A stretch of 64,000 bases of DNA from Erigeron canadensis (Eukaryota; Streptophyta; Magnoliopsida; Asterales; Asteraceae): the NCBI RefSeq assembly GCF_010389155.1, contig NC_057769.1, forward strand, positions 9,052,735-9,116,734, written 5' to 3'. The notes below the pieces were generated by a model. That model was not told where the DNA came from. It saw nothing but the letters and a program-made list of their open reading frames with translations, and did no database searches. This document shows, piece by piece, positions 45,500 to 55,976 of the stretch (positions within the stretch are counted from its first letter, which is position 1; each line of letters starts with the position of its first letter). The position numbers and the translations under genes are program-made.

Positions 45500-46828
45500 G
45501 ACGATCAATTTCGATGAAGCCTTCAATAGCCATGATACATCATCACTGGGAACACAAACCCCAGGATCTCAAACCAATACCCTGGGAGCACAAACCCAGG
45601 ATGTCAAACCAATACCCTGGGAGCACAAACCCCAGAATCTCATATCAATACCCCAGGAACACAAACCCTAGGTTCCCATATCAATACCCTGGGTACACAA
45701 AACCTAGAATCTACCGTTACCTAGAATCAACATAATCATTTTCAAAATACACCAAATCACCAAAACTACTCACAAGGGTAACAAAATACCTACACCCAGG
45801 GGTCTATATGCCTTAGCCTTCCCAAATGGACCCCAAGGTCATTATGTCGCAACCTCCCACGCCTGGGGACGAGAGCAATACATGCAGAATAATCGACGGG
45901 ATACGTACCATGGCAACCACATCCAATATCCCAAGTGCACAACCAAGGCCATTCAAATACCCAGGGTCCAAACCACCCAGGCTATCAATATCGGTCCATA
46001 CAAGAACCACAATATTTCCAACCCACTCAGAACACTGGACCACAACCCAACGTTTACATAACATACCCCTGGAATCAAAATTTGTACCTAGGACAAGTTA
46101 TCATGCCAAGACCATTTACCTTGAGTAAAACTTTACAAAAATCACCATTTGCAGAATGGATCAGAAATTATCCATTACCAGCAAACATGAAATACCCCTC
46201 CCATCTGGGGACGTATAACGGGAAGGACGACCCCGATGATTTCCTTCAAGCCTTTGAAGGGGCAGCAGAAATGCAAAATTGGATAGAGCCAGTGGCATGC
46301 AAAACATTCAGAATGGGCCTCACACATACAGAAAAGGTCGCCCTCGAGCACCAAATTTTAACTGAAGAGGATCATAACCTCACACATACAGAAAAGGTCG
46401 CCCTCGAGCACCAAATTTTAAGTGAAGAGGATCATAACCTCACACATACAGAAAAGGTCGCCCCCGAGCACCAAATTTTAAGTGAAGAGGATCATAACCT
46501 CATACATACAGAAAAGGTCGCCCTCGAGCACCAAATTTTAAGTGAAGAGGATCATAACCTCACACATACAGAAAAGATCGCCCACGAGCACCATTTGCTA
46601 AGTGAAGAGGATCGCAACCTCACACATACAAAACAATTACATTATGGGACGCCCACGAGCACCTACTTACAACACAACAAACATGCATACAAACTGCAGT
46701 TACATAACATATGTCTTACACCCATCTACAAATGGGTTATAAACATCACCATGGAGCAAGCCTATGTGACACAAAAGGATTCTAAAACCCTGGCTTACCC
46801 ACATCCAGCAGCTGTCCAAACCTTGTAA
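45500..46828 (+). pseudogene. Gypsy gag fragment with internal tandem repeats
   Basis: The frame from 45935 contains PFAEWIRNYPLPANMKYPSH, GTYNGKDDPDDFLQAFEGAA and MQNWIEPVACKTFRMGL, the conserved core of Ty3/gypsy (Tat-like) gag. Upstream, a Pro/His-rich region repeats CCTGGGAGCACAAACCC-like units of about 27-30 bp (45545-45700). After the gag core the reading frame passes through five 20-residue repeats and then ends at 46828 without a zinc knuckle or protease. Together with the missing pol this indicates a non-autonomous element. Stops near 45738 and 45780 break the upstream frame. Confidence 0.75.
46321..46620 (+). repeat. Five perfect-length 60 bp tandem repeats in gag
   Basis: Units at 46321, 46381, 46441, 46501 and 46561 each encode 20 residues (THTEKVALEHQILSEEDHNL). 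Units 1-4 differ by only one or two bases; unit 5 is more diverged (HEHHLLSEEDRN). No frame loss occurs. A partial sixth start (CACACATACA) follows. Confidence 0.95.
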
Positions 46829-47432
46829 TGGCTTAACTACAAATTTTGGGAAAACTTCGGGATAGGCTTAACATACGAAGTTGTTGGCGTGGGTAGAAAG
46901 GGTTAGGAGTTCCATACACATACATAACAACATATTATTTAAAACATACACACGCCTACACATGTTCAAACAAAAGCACAAATACCTACGGACGAAGTTG
47001 TAAAAGCTCATCAGTGGAAGCATCAGGGTTGGAACTCAACACACCAATAAACGGAAACGTAGCCTGTTCCCAACAGCAGCAACAATAGCCACTTTTGCCT
47101 CTCCACTTCAGGATGATGATTATTTCACTACAACATTTGGATAAATTTACAACAAAGTCCCTGAGCTTCTCTCAATATTCCAAACACCTACAATATAATT
47201 TCTGAAACCTTTGTTCGCTTGCATCTCGACAGCTGATCGACCCTTGTAATGGCTTAAATGACAAGACTCGATCAACCTTCGTGATAGGCTTAACATACGA
47301 AGTTGTTAAGGTGTGGGGGAGCAGGGTTAGGAGTTATATAGACAAGACGATGCTTTGGCGGGCAAGTGCTATAGAAGTTCTTCGAGTTTAATACAATGAC
47401 TTTCGCAACTCCTTATATTAAACTTGGGGGCT
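46829..47432 (+). other. Gypsy 3' non-coding region with polypurine tract
   Basis: A phrase near 46825-46905 (TTGTAATGGCTTAA..GATAGGCTTAACATACGAAG, then GGGTTAGGAGTT) recurs at 47246-47330. AACTTGGGGGC at 47422-47431 directly before the LTR start is a plausible polypurine tract. Confidence 0.55.
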
Positions 47433-47809
47433 TGTTAGTGTTACCCACCCAGCCTCACTATGGAGCCTACACGCAGCCTCACTACGGAGCCTACACGCAG
47501 ACTACCTTGGATCCGATAATTATGGAAAAGATATACATTCTCCCAATATGAAGATTTGCACTTATCTCTTAGACAGTTGGTTACGCGGAAGATAACTATG
47601 AATCCCCTAAAAGTAGCAACAAATCTATTCCAATAGGGAAAAACCCTACTTGGAGGACACGATACATCTACCCTATAAATAGGGACACAATATACACAAT
47701 AGAGATGATTCTCCACACTCTCAACACACATACTACACATAGTTGGCGTACAAAAGGTTCCCACACCTTACCGTAAGGGAATCGCCAACATACAACCATA
47801 AACCCCTCA
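47433..47809 (+). repeat. Gypsy LTR, right copy
   Basis: Starts TGTTAGTGTTACCC after the G-rich tract. A 24-25 bp unit (CAGCCTCACTA(T/C)GGAGCCTACACG) is duplicated at its 5' end. CCCTATAAATAGGG (about 47670-47683) is a TATA region that the left LTR copy has lost. The 3' border near 47809 is approximate. Confidence 0.7.
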
Positions 47810-48158
47810 TCCTCTCCTAACTAGGACCACGGTTCGGTGTACAAACAGAAAAATAATCGGACTTTACCTAAGCTTAGGTACTGTCACTATAAAAAAAGTT
47901 ACAAATTAAACCTTTGAATTTGATAAACATACATCGCCCCCTTAATTTTACATAACATACCCTGAATTTTACATAATTCCCCCATGCTTTACCCAAGATA
48001 GGTACTACATGTTTTACCTAACATTTCCCATTTAATTTTACGGACAAGTCTATTTCCGTTTTAAAAAGAGGTCTAGACTCTAGGCGTCTAGTAAACCAAC
48101 TTGACGGTGGTTTGGATTAAACTATACTGGATTGGTGCCCGCATAATGCAGTGGTGAC
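47810..48158. other. Intergenic DNA; nothing recognised
   Basis: AT-rich with several CATAA/TTTTACC phrases; no coding or transposon signal. Confidence 0.4.
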
Positions 48159-48549
48159 CAGTGGCAGAACCAGAATCGAAAGTGTATATATTTTTTTTCT
48201 ACTAGTCTTGTATCGGCATAAAGTAACGATAACAATGATAACGACTAAATTGTTACGATTTTTAGCCTTTTTTTAACAATTTTTTGGCTATTTTTAATGA
48301 GTTTTAAGAATTTTTTTAGCATTTTTAGTAATTTTCGTTATTATTTAGTTGTACAGTATATCTTTATAAGTTTTATTGATAAAAAATGTTTAAAAGTTTA
48401 AAGTTGGTTACATGACCAATATCTCATATTTATTTGACCCGTAACACCAATAAAAAATATATCATTTTTTGAAAAATTTGAACTACATGAATTTAGCGGA
48501 CTCGTAGCCCGGGCTACCCCTAATATCAATTTAGTTCTGCCCCTCACTG
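48159..48549. mobile_element. hAT-like MITE
   Basis: The left CAGTGGCAGAACCAGAAT and right end (inward reading CAGTGAGGGGCAGAACTAAAT) share CAGTG..GCAGAAC inverted termini. The flanks are GTGG-rich and match only about 6 of 8 as target duplication. Non-coding interior of about 390 bp. Confidence 0.55.
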
Positions 48550-49423
48550 TGGTGGTGGTAGTGACGATGTAGACGTAAAAGTAATTTAATTGCGGCCGGA
48601 GATGTGATGAACTTTTGCGGTGGGATGTGAAAAAGAAGAGGGGGGGGGGGTTGTGTGTTAGGATTTTTGCTATGTGTTTCTGTATGAGAAGAGATAGAGA
48701 TTGAATTTTTTATAAAGGCATTTCAATTACAATCTATAAAATTAAAATAAAAGGTAAATTATACGTATCAAGTTTTGAAATTTGAGAGGAAACTATATAT
48801 ATTCTCGTAATGATACTTCTAGCTAATATATGGGTTATGGACCTACAAGTAAACCGTAACCATGTTTGCCATGTATTTTTTTCCCTTTACAATTGCTACT
48901 ATACTTTTTTATTCACAGTGAGGCCCATCACTGCTACTATACACTTTTGCCTCTTGTTACTCCGTATATGTTATCAACCGTAATTTTAGGATCTTATAAC
49001 TTGGTTCTTTATGTCCATGTTTCGTGGCGAATTAAATATTCTTTTATTTTAATAATCGTTTTTGACTTTAAAATGCTGTTTGATCCACTTTTTTTCTTCC
49101 ATATATTCTTTTATTTTAATTCACAGTTAAAACAGATATAGATGTTTCTAAGATATAAATTTATTTGACAAAGATATATTATCTTATGATAGTTTATTTT
49201 GAGTCGAATCAAAATTTCTATGATAACAATTAATCAGTTCGATTTACGTCTAACACTGGCATATATAAATTTAATGAGTAGTGATCCACTGATCCTATTA
49301 CACGGTAGTTTTTTATATTATACATGATAAAATACTTTCATAGTTTCATACAATATAGTTGTTGCGTGATGTATAACATTTTTCAGCTGAAAAAAAATTC
49401 AGTAACAATAATACAACAACAAC
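48550..49423. other. Intergenic DNA; nothing recognised
   Basis: Contains a run of ten G (about 48642-48651) and AT-rich DNA; the open frame 48866-49141 has no known motif. Confidence 0.4.
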
Positions 49424-49530
49424 AGTACCTAATTCCTAAGCGGGGTATGAGGGAGGTGAGCTATAGATAGTTTTACCTCTACCCAAAGGTAGAGAGACTG
49501 CTTCCATAACGGCCTCCAGCCAAGAAGATG
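49424..49530 (+). mobile_element. RTE-type LINE/SINE 3'-end fragment
   Basis: TAAGCGGGGTATGAGGGAGG, then TTTTACCTCTACCCAAAGGT and AGAGACTGCTTCC match the very widespread plant RTE LINE / related SINE 3' segment. No tail or target duplication was resolved. Confidence 0.5.
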
Positions 49531-49955
49531 TAAAAGCCGTAAAAAAGTAAAATGTTTATATCTGTCTGTCGAGAACATGATAAGACGATATAACTGTCAG
49601 CTGGGTCCACTGGGTATGGCTACCAAGAGTAGCAACTAGCAAACGTACAACCTAACAATACCTTAGCACATTACATAAACTTTAGCAACCATAGTACGTA
49701 AATAACAACATAAAATGTAGGGACATAATAAACAAAGTCTACAGCAAATAGCTCAAACAGGAGGAACGTAAACCGCCATGATAACCATACCGGTAAACCG
49801 TCATGATAACCATCCCTATATATATGAATTGGCTAAAAACTAATGATTATTTTAATTAAAATATTAAATGTCTACAAACATGGTGGACCGACTAAACGTT
49901 TGACACAGTGGCTCTTCTTATCTTCATGTTTGGGTTTTCCATTTATCATATATAC

Positions 49956-50148
49956 GGGGAAGTGAAGGTGGTGCTGTTATGCACCCCACCCAACTTGAGT
50001 AAAATCCTTCTAACATGTTAATTTTTTAAATCATAAAAAACAAGTGGCCCAGTTATTTATTCATTATGTATTAAATATTAAAAAAATTAATATGTGAGAG
50101 GGATTTCACTCAAGTTAGGTGCATAACAGTACCATCTTCACTTTTCCC
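49956..50148. mobile_element. MITE with ~50 bp inverted arms
   Basis: GGGGAAGTGAAGGTGGTGCT... to GAGTAAAATCC is inverted at the right as GGATTTCACTCAAG...TTCACTTTTCCC. 193 bp, non-coding. The superfamily is not assigned. Confidence 0.7.
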
Positions 50149-50175
50149 TTTTAAGCATATGTATATATACATATC

Positions 50176-50353
50176 GGATAGAGATCCCCTAAAGTTATAA
50201 ATAACTTTAGGGGGTAAAGTTGAAAGGGTTTTGACCTTTGGATTGAAATCAAAGGTCAGGATTAAAAGATTATCTTTGAATCTTGACCCTTGATTTTAAT
50301 TCAAATATTGAAATTAACAACTTTACTCTAATAACTTTAGGGAATCCCCATCC
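50176..50353. mobile_element. MITE with CCCTAAAGTTAT inverted ends
   Basis: The left GGATAGAGATCCCCTAAAGT and right end, read inward as GGATGGGGATTCCCTAAAGT, are inverted repeats. ATATC/ATATATC-like sequence flanks. 178 bp; a second internal palindrome ATAACTTTAGGGG lies near the left end. Confidence 0.7.
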
Positions 50354-50714
50354 ATATATATCGTAGACACATGTATCAATATCCTAATCACTTTTATTAT
50401 CTTTTCAATTTGTTCTTGTTAACACATTACTTTCATTTTGAATATCTTGAATAGATTAAGCATATGATATGATCCTCACGACACTAAAGAAAGATAAAGA
50501 TATATGCATATTCATTAAAATGATGCATTCAATAAAAAAACATGATTTTTTCAATTCTGATTAATCAATGTGTTGTTAAACACTTAAAAAATGATAATTA
50601 GTTATGCACTATGTCAGTTTTATGGACTTTTAATGCATCAAAATGATGATTTTAAGGTATTCTCCCCGTTCTTATTTTAAAACTGTTTTTATCTGATTGT
50701 TCATATATATGGGT

Positions 50715-51603
50715 AGGTTATTTTGAGAACTCCTAAAAAAAAAGAACTTAAGAACCTGGACCATACATTCTTTTCCTTTTAGTCTCTTCAATTAAATAAT
50801 AAAATTCACCAAAATCATTCAAAATGTTCTAACTCACAAACCGTAAATCGTTAGACAAAACAAAAAGCATGGGTAGTCTTAAGATTTCGTCCTCTTTCAT
50901 TAGAGATCCAATTCGATATACTTTTGACGACTTTTTAATTTTCGTTTTCTTTTTGGCAGTTACACATAACTTACACATGTGTAGGTTGAACTTACACATG
51001 TGTAGGTTGAACAAAAATTATGATTCGGAACGGGCTTCGCCCTTAAGGATATTCATAAACCAAAGCTAGTGGAGGTGATAGGTCATAGAGGGTGATAGGT
51101 CATAGGGTGATAGGTCATAGAGGGTGATAGGTCATAGGGGGTGACCAGTGAGGGGTGATCTACCTAATGGGCTCCACCTTTAGCCGCTATTCCTCCACCA
51201 TGGACTGACGGGCTCCGTCCTTGGCTACCATGGCTCTGCCATGGATTGACGGGCTCCGCCCTTGACCTTCATTGTTGTGTACATATGTTCATTTACTAAT
51301 TTACATGTGAAAACAATGATCTTACACATGTGTAGGTTGTAGGATGAACACGATGGGAATAATAAACGAAAATTAAAAAGTCGTCAAAATTATATCGAAT
51401 TGGATTTCTAATGAAAAAGGACGAAATTTTAAGACTACCCATGCTTTTTGTTTCGTCTAACAATTTACGGTTTGTGAGATAAAGCATTTTAAATGATTTG
51501 GGTGAATTTTCTTATTTAATGGAAGAAAGAGAAAATATAAGAAAATGAGTGGTCCAGAAATGTTCTCGCGTTCTTTTTTATTTGTGAGTTCTCAAATAAA
51601 CCT
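50715..51603. mobile_element. 889 bp foldback element with ~280 bp inverted arms
   Basis: The left arm (50715 to about 50990) begins AGGTTATTTTGAGAACTC; the right arm (about 51310 to 51603) is its inverted counterpart, ending GAGTTCTCAAATAAACCT. The arms share AACCGTAAATCGTTAGAC, AAAAAGCATGGGTAGTCTTA, TCCAATTCGATATA and ACTTACACATGTGTAGGTTG. The non-arm centre holds a minisatellite and GGGCTCCGCCCTT repeats. Long-TIR Mutator-like or foldback class; no clear target duplication. Confidence 0.75.
51074..51160. repeat. Minisatellite GGTGATAGGTCATAG(AG/GG), 4-5 units
   Basis: GGTGATAGGTCATAG recurs at 51074, 51091, 51106 and 51123 with 0-3 base spacers, then GGTGACCAGTGA and GGTGATC variants, in the centre of the foldback element. 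Confidence 0.9.
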
Positions 51604-52003
51604 TTCTCTATATATATATATATATATTATATTTTTAAAGATAAAGCTATATTGTTAATAACTTTTAATCTTTTATGTATAGTTACGACGTAGCTATATA
51701 GATAATTCATAATAACTAGTTTACCCGATCCTTGTTTTGACTTATACATAATTTATTTATTTTTAACACAATTAATCTTATCTGAATGTTGTAATATACG
51801 ATTGACCATGCATGGCACTAAGATGTATTTTGAGATCAACATAATCAGTTACCCTAATTTGAGATTGGGGTACACTAAACACATCTAATCACCTCTTTTA
51901 AGTCTAAAGCTCCATTCTAATTAATCTTCTATTTTTTAATACTTTTTTAATTATTAAATGTGGGTACAATCGGTTAACAAGTAACCATATATATATATAT
52001 ATA
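51604..52003. other. Intergenic DNA; nothing recognised
   Basis: AT-rich; TA repeats at both ends. No gene or element border is identified. Confidence 0.4.
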
Positions 52004-52938
52004 CTGGGATTTTTTTACCCGCATGATGTACGGCTGCTTTAAAAAGGTGCTCAATAAAGTGATATTTGAGTTAAACTTGTTTAAAAAAACATTTAATGAA
52101 ACGCTTAATATGTGAACAAATGTGTTAATGGAATGGATCAATAATGATCGTAAAAAAAACATATGGACGAACAATTTATTTAGTTTCACTTAATTAAATT
52201 AGCAATAACGTATTCATTATCCAATCATTAAACTAATTGTTATATACACTTGTTTTGAACAAACTCTTTGTCTACCTTCATAATATTTTTCTCATCATCA
52301 CAATGAAAAATTGTATTGTTAAAAAACAAAAGAAAAAAGAGATTATATTAACCATTATCATAAAATTCAAAAAATGATAAAAGAATTAAACCAAAAATTG
52401 TACATAATTTCCATAGTGATATGAACGAAAGAATTAACATAACTCTTTCAGAAAGTTATGATATTATACAAAGCTCTTAACTCATATAAGATGAATATAA
52501 TTTAGTGGTGATAAAAAAGCTTATAAACTTTAAATATTGCCACTAATGATTAATGCGATGAGAGTTCCAACTAACCAACGACCTGAGCAAACTTTCATAT
52601 AATCACCATAAAAAAACGAAAGGAACCTCATATAAATGTTGAATAAAAAAGATAATGAAATATCATTAGGTATAGACGTGATTTTTTAAACTAAAGAAAA
52701 GATATCATTTTATCTAATGAGAAGATCTTAGATTCTTACAATATATATTTATTTATTTATTTATTTTAACATATATACGTTCATTTGTTTTCTAAATATA
52801 TAGTTTATTTAAAAACAAATATGGAGTTGACACATAGGATAAAATCTTATGTGGCAATTTTTCAAATTAGTTTTAGATTATAAGAGGCTTTAAAATGTTT
52901 GATTAACTATTGTTTTATAAGAGTTATATATATATATA
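52004..52938 (-). mobile_element. Non-autonomous Helitron, copy B (decayed)
   Basis: Same family and orientation as copy A. The 3' end (minus strand) GCAGCCGTACATCATGCGGG..CCAG corresponds to copy A's hairpin and CTAG, with mutations that weaken the stem. Its 5' side shares TTGCCACATAAGATTTTATC and TTTTAAAGCCTCTT with copy A. Confidence 0.6.
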
Positions 52939-54305
52939 CTCATTATTAAATTATAGCTACTATTAATTCGAATTAGTATAGGACTAGATTTTAAACCCGT
53001 GTTCAATACTGGATCCGGGTTTACGATATTATCAATATTAGATATAGATACATTTAAGTTATAAAAGTTTATAATTTTGAATATATACGGTTCTAAGTGT
53101 TATACTTTGCAAGTTGTTGTACAATAATCATAGGTTTGTCACTGTTATTATTAGGGTAATGGAGGGAACCCTAGCCCCGATATTACAATTGGATCACTGT
53201 CATTATTAGCTGAGACATATGGATGAAATTGTTTGTTATAATCATTCCACAAGCCACATGCTATAATAATTTCTTTATAATAAAATTTTTTGAAACCATA
53301 TACTCATCATGTGATATTATATTATTATTATGAAAGATAAATAAGAATTAAAGTATAAACATGCTTGTGATACTGTATTTGACATTCAAGTATATGTACT
53401 TAATCATGATGCGAACCCATAACACGTATTAGTTTATTTTCAATCATATGTCCTATGATAATTAGATAGCAATTAGGATTGTTTTCATATTCTTTGATAA
53501 CAATTAAGACTCTTGATTTGAGTGACAATTGTAACTTCAAACATTAATGCGCAAAATTAATATATAAAAAAGGAGAATATCATATACCTATTTGATTGAG
53601 AGATAGAATAAATCTTGAATGAGTTCATATTGATTTGGATTTAATAGTCTAGTAAACTTCTGTTGTAAACCGTGTGTTGTTCTGTGAATGTCTCATGTTC
53701 TGTGATTCTTGTTGTGTTTAGGATAAAAATATTGTATATCGTCATTTGTTATTATGTTTGAAATATGTATCTAGAGTACAAATTGTGTTTATATTAGATA
53801 TTAAGCTAACTATTAATATTTATAATTTATGAAAATCTAATCTAACATTTGTTAATAAGTCATTAGGTTTTGAAATTGTTTTTCATAGACAATATATTTC
53901 ATATATTGAAATTTTTTTAATTAATTAAATAACTGTAAATTTTAAAAAATCCTCTCAAGTTATGGATAAAAATAAACATAAATTAAGTATTCAGGACTAA
54001 AAGTGTAAATTATTGATGTAAAACAAAAAAAATGTAAATTAATAAGACTTTTTCTATAAGTTAATATAAATATTAATATAATAATATATTTGGATAATGG
54101 TTTTTGGGATTTTTAAATTATAGTTAATCTAAATGATGACATAAGCGATAGTCAATATGATGAAATTAAGTGATTTGATTGGTTAATTAGTCAATAGTTC
54201 AACTGTCATAGTATATATTAAGATTGCTACTCTATTTATATAATATATACGATCTCATTATTAAATTACTATTAATTTGAATTAGTATAGGATTGCTACT
54301 TTATT

Positions 54306-54318
<13 letters not shown>
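52939..54318. repeat. Tandem duplication of Helitron target region
   Basis: The segment CTCATTATTAAATTA..CTATTAATT(C/T)GAATTAGTATAGGA then TTGCTACT(C/T)TATTTATATAAT occurs once split by the Helitron (52939-52983 plus 54224-54245) and once intact (about 54254-54312). Confidence 0.85.
52984..54223 (-). mobile_element. Helitron with preserved empty-site paralogue
   Basis: On the minus strand it starts TCTTAATATATACTATG and ends in a 7 bp hairpin (AAACCCG...CGGGTTT), AAAAT and CTAG, inserted between host A (52983) and T (54224). Host flanks TATAGGA and TTGCTACT are directly joined as TATAGGATTGCTACT at about 54287-54300, in a tandem duplicate of the target. 1240 bp; no Rep/helicase frame, so non-autonomous. 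Confidence 0.85.

Positions 54319-54388
<70 letters not shown>
54308..54388. repeat. AAT trinucleotide microsatellite
   Basis: About 26 near-perfect ATA/AAT units beginning in the duplicated target segment. Confidence 0.95.
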
Positions 54389-54389
<1 letters not shown>

Positions 54390-54399
54390 TATGCCTCCA

Positions 54400-55090
54400 C
54401 ATCTATAGGAATTTTTAGGACACCCGATTGGGTTTCTGTAATCATCGTATAACCATCGTCACATATAAAATTAACAGGATATCACTCTTAATTGTTAATG
54501 TATTTGTTATGTTTTAGTGTTAATTTAATTTTTTAAATTAAAATTAGAAAAAAAGGTTAACTGGAATCAATATAAATATTGAGTTTACACCCCTATAGTT
54601 CCTCTTGAAACATTACGTGGTCTAGGATATCGGTCATCATAGTGTCCTCCACCTGATTGACAGTAAATGATGGTTTGGGAAAGTGATTTTTGATGAAGAA
54701 ACCATTTGGACGATAGAAATATATATAGATAAAGTGTATATATAGATATGAAATGTTGGGCTTACACATAAGTTATTCAGAAAACAATCAAAAACAATTT
54801 TCATGTAAAGAACAATCATCAGTTGGGCTTGATTTAAAAAGTTCTCAAAGGTTCCCGCAAAAAAAAAGTTGTCAAAATAACTTTACCATATATATATATA
54901 TGACATATTTGTTTTTTAGGTCTGGAATGTTTGATGAAGAAGACAATATATATAGATTTGAGTGACTGACGCTCCTGCAACGTTCAAATTTGAAATTATT
55001 TACAGAACTAATCCCTCCAACGTTCAATATATTCAGTCCCTCAAACGACGAAAAATTCAAATAAATTACAACTTTAGTCCCTAAACGGCT
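54400..55090. other. Intergenic DNA upstream of a small broken ORF
   Basis: No exon recognised. At 54975-55085 the phrases CTCCTGCAACGTTCAA and CCCTCCAACGTTCAATAT repeat the core CNCCAACGTTCAA, followed by CACTATATAAAGAAG (55102-55116), a good TATA box. Confidence 0.4.
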
Positions 55091-55197
55091 AACATTGATT
55101 TCACTATATAAAGAAGATTCCAGGGTCCTCCCAAATTCATTTCAAATTTCCATTTCACAATCAAATATCAATTTCCATTTCACTCTTTACATCTACA

Positions 55198-55551
55198 TGG
55201 CGTTGTCATCAAACATCATTCACCTACATCGCATGACTGTGCATGAGATGAAGACACTAATCATGACTGATATTCAAGAAGACACCCTACTTTAAACAGA
55301 AATATCTGGAGTAGGCAACATTGCGAGGTAATACTGTAATTAATCCAGGCGCCAAACCATGACATATCGAAGCATGAAGGCCAATATGCCTATTTTCTGC
55401 AGGAGGAGATTAAGATGGTCAAGCACGCAATCAAGAATGTTTTTTATGTCGGTCACACGTTGAGAAATCAATGCACTTGGGCTAAATCGTACCATGATAA
55501 TTGCGGTGAAGACAAAACCATGGAAGAAGTCAGATTGGAAGTATGTCACTA
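55198..55551 (+). pseudogene. Broken small gene of unknown family behind a TATA box
   Basis: TATATAAAG at 55105 precedes an ATG at 55198 by about 90 bases. The first frame (MALSSNIIHLHRMTVHEM...) stops at 55294. A second open stretch at about 55370-55551 encodes LQEEIKMVKHAIKNVFYVGH and TMEEVRLEVCH, amphipathic and protein-like. I do not recognise the family. The following 55565-55665 contains three to four AATTATGTAATGTGTTTT units. Confidence 0.35.
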
Positions 55552-55564
55552 GAGGATCGTCATG

Positions 55565-55665
55565 TGTAGTTATTAACCGTAATGTGTTTTAATTATGTAA
55601 TGTGCTTTTAATTATGTAATGTGTTTTACTAATGTAACTTTTTATTATGTAATGTGTTTTGTTAA
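55565..55665 (+). repeat. Short tandem repeat AATTATGTAATGTG(C/T)TTT
   Basis: Four imperfect units of about 18-22 bp after the broken small ORF, of the type seen in transposon 3'UTRs. Confidence 0.6.
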
Positions 55666-55976
55666 AAATGGGTTAAAGTGTTATTTAAAGATGGAAAAGT
55701 TAAAAAAAAAAGGGAGCAAAATACTCTCCCTCTTCCTCGTCCACGCCTTTCGACCCATCCACCTGACGACAAGGCCCATCAACGAGAGGCTAGCAATAGA
55801 GTCCTCATCATCGATCGATGGGGTGTCGATGAGACTATTGTATAAGGCCTTAATGAAGATCAGGGGTTTGGCAACATGGGCTCAACACCGAATTAAAGAA
55901 TGTAAATTCAACCATAATATTGATTCTAGACTACAAGGACAAATCTCTATCAAAAGTCTTAAAAAGACTATTGTAT

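Larger units (their letters stand above)
30029..47809 (+). mobile_element. Ty3/gypsy non-autonomous element hosting a nested copia element
   Basis: Two copies of the same LTR occur near 30029-30358 and 47433-47809, in the same orientation. Gypsy gag sequence lies only just before the right copy (about 45500-46830), and no gypsy pol is seen. The left copy is cut after ATAAACC, exactly where the copia LTR begins (TG at 30359). The simplest reading is that a copia element inserted at the end of the gypsy 5' LTR. The outer target duplication is not established. Confidence 0.6.

Noticed and set aside
46321..46620. Regular repeats suggestive of a CRISPR array
   Set aside because: The 60 bp units are contiguous without unique spacers, lie in a gypsy gag frame, and the DNA is plant nuclear.
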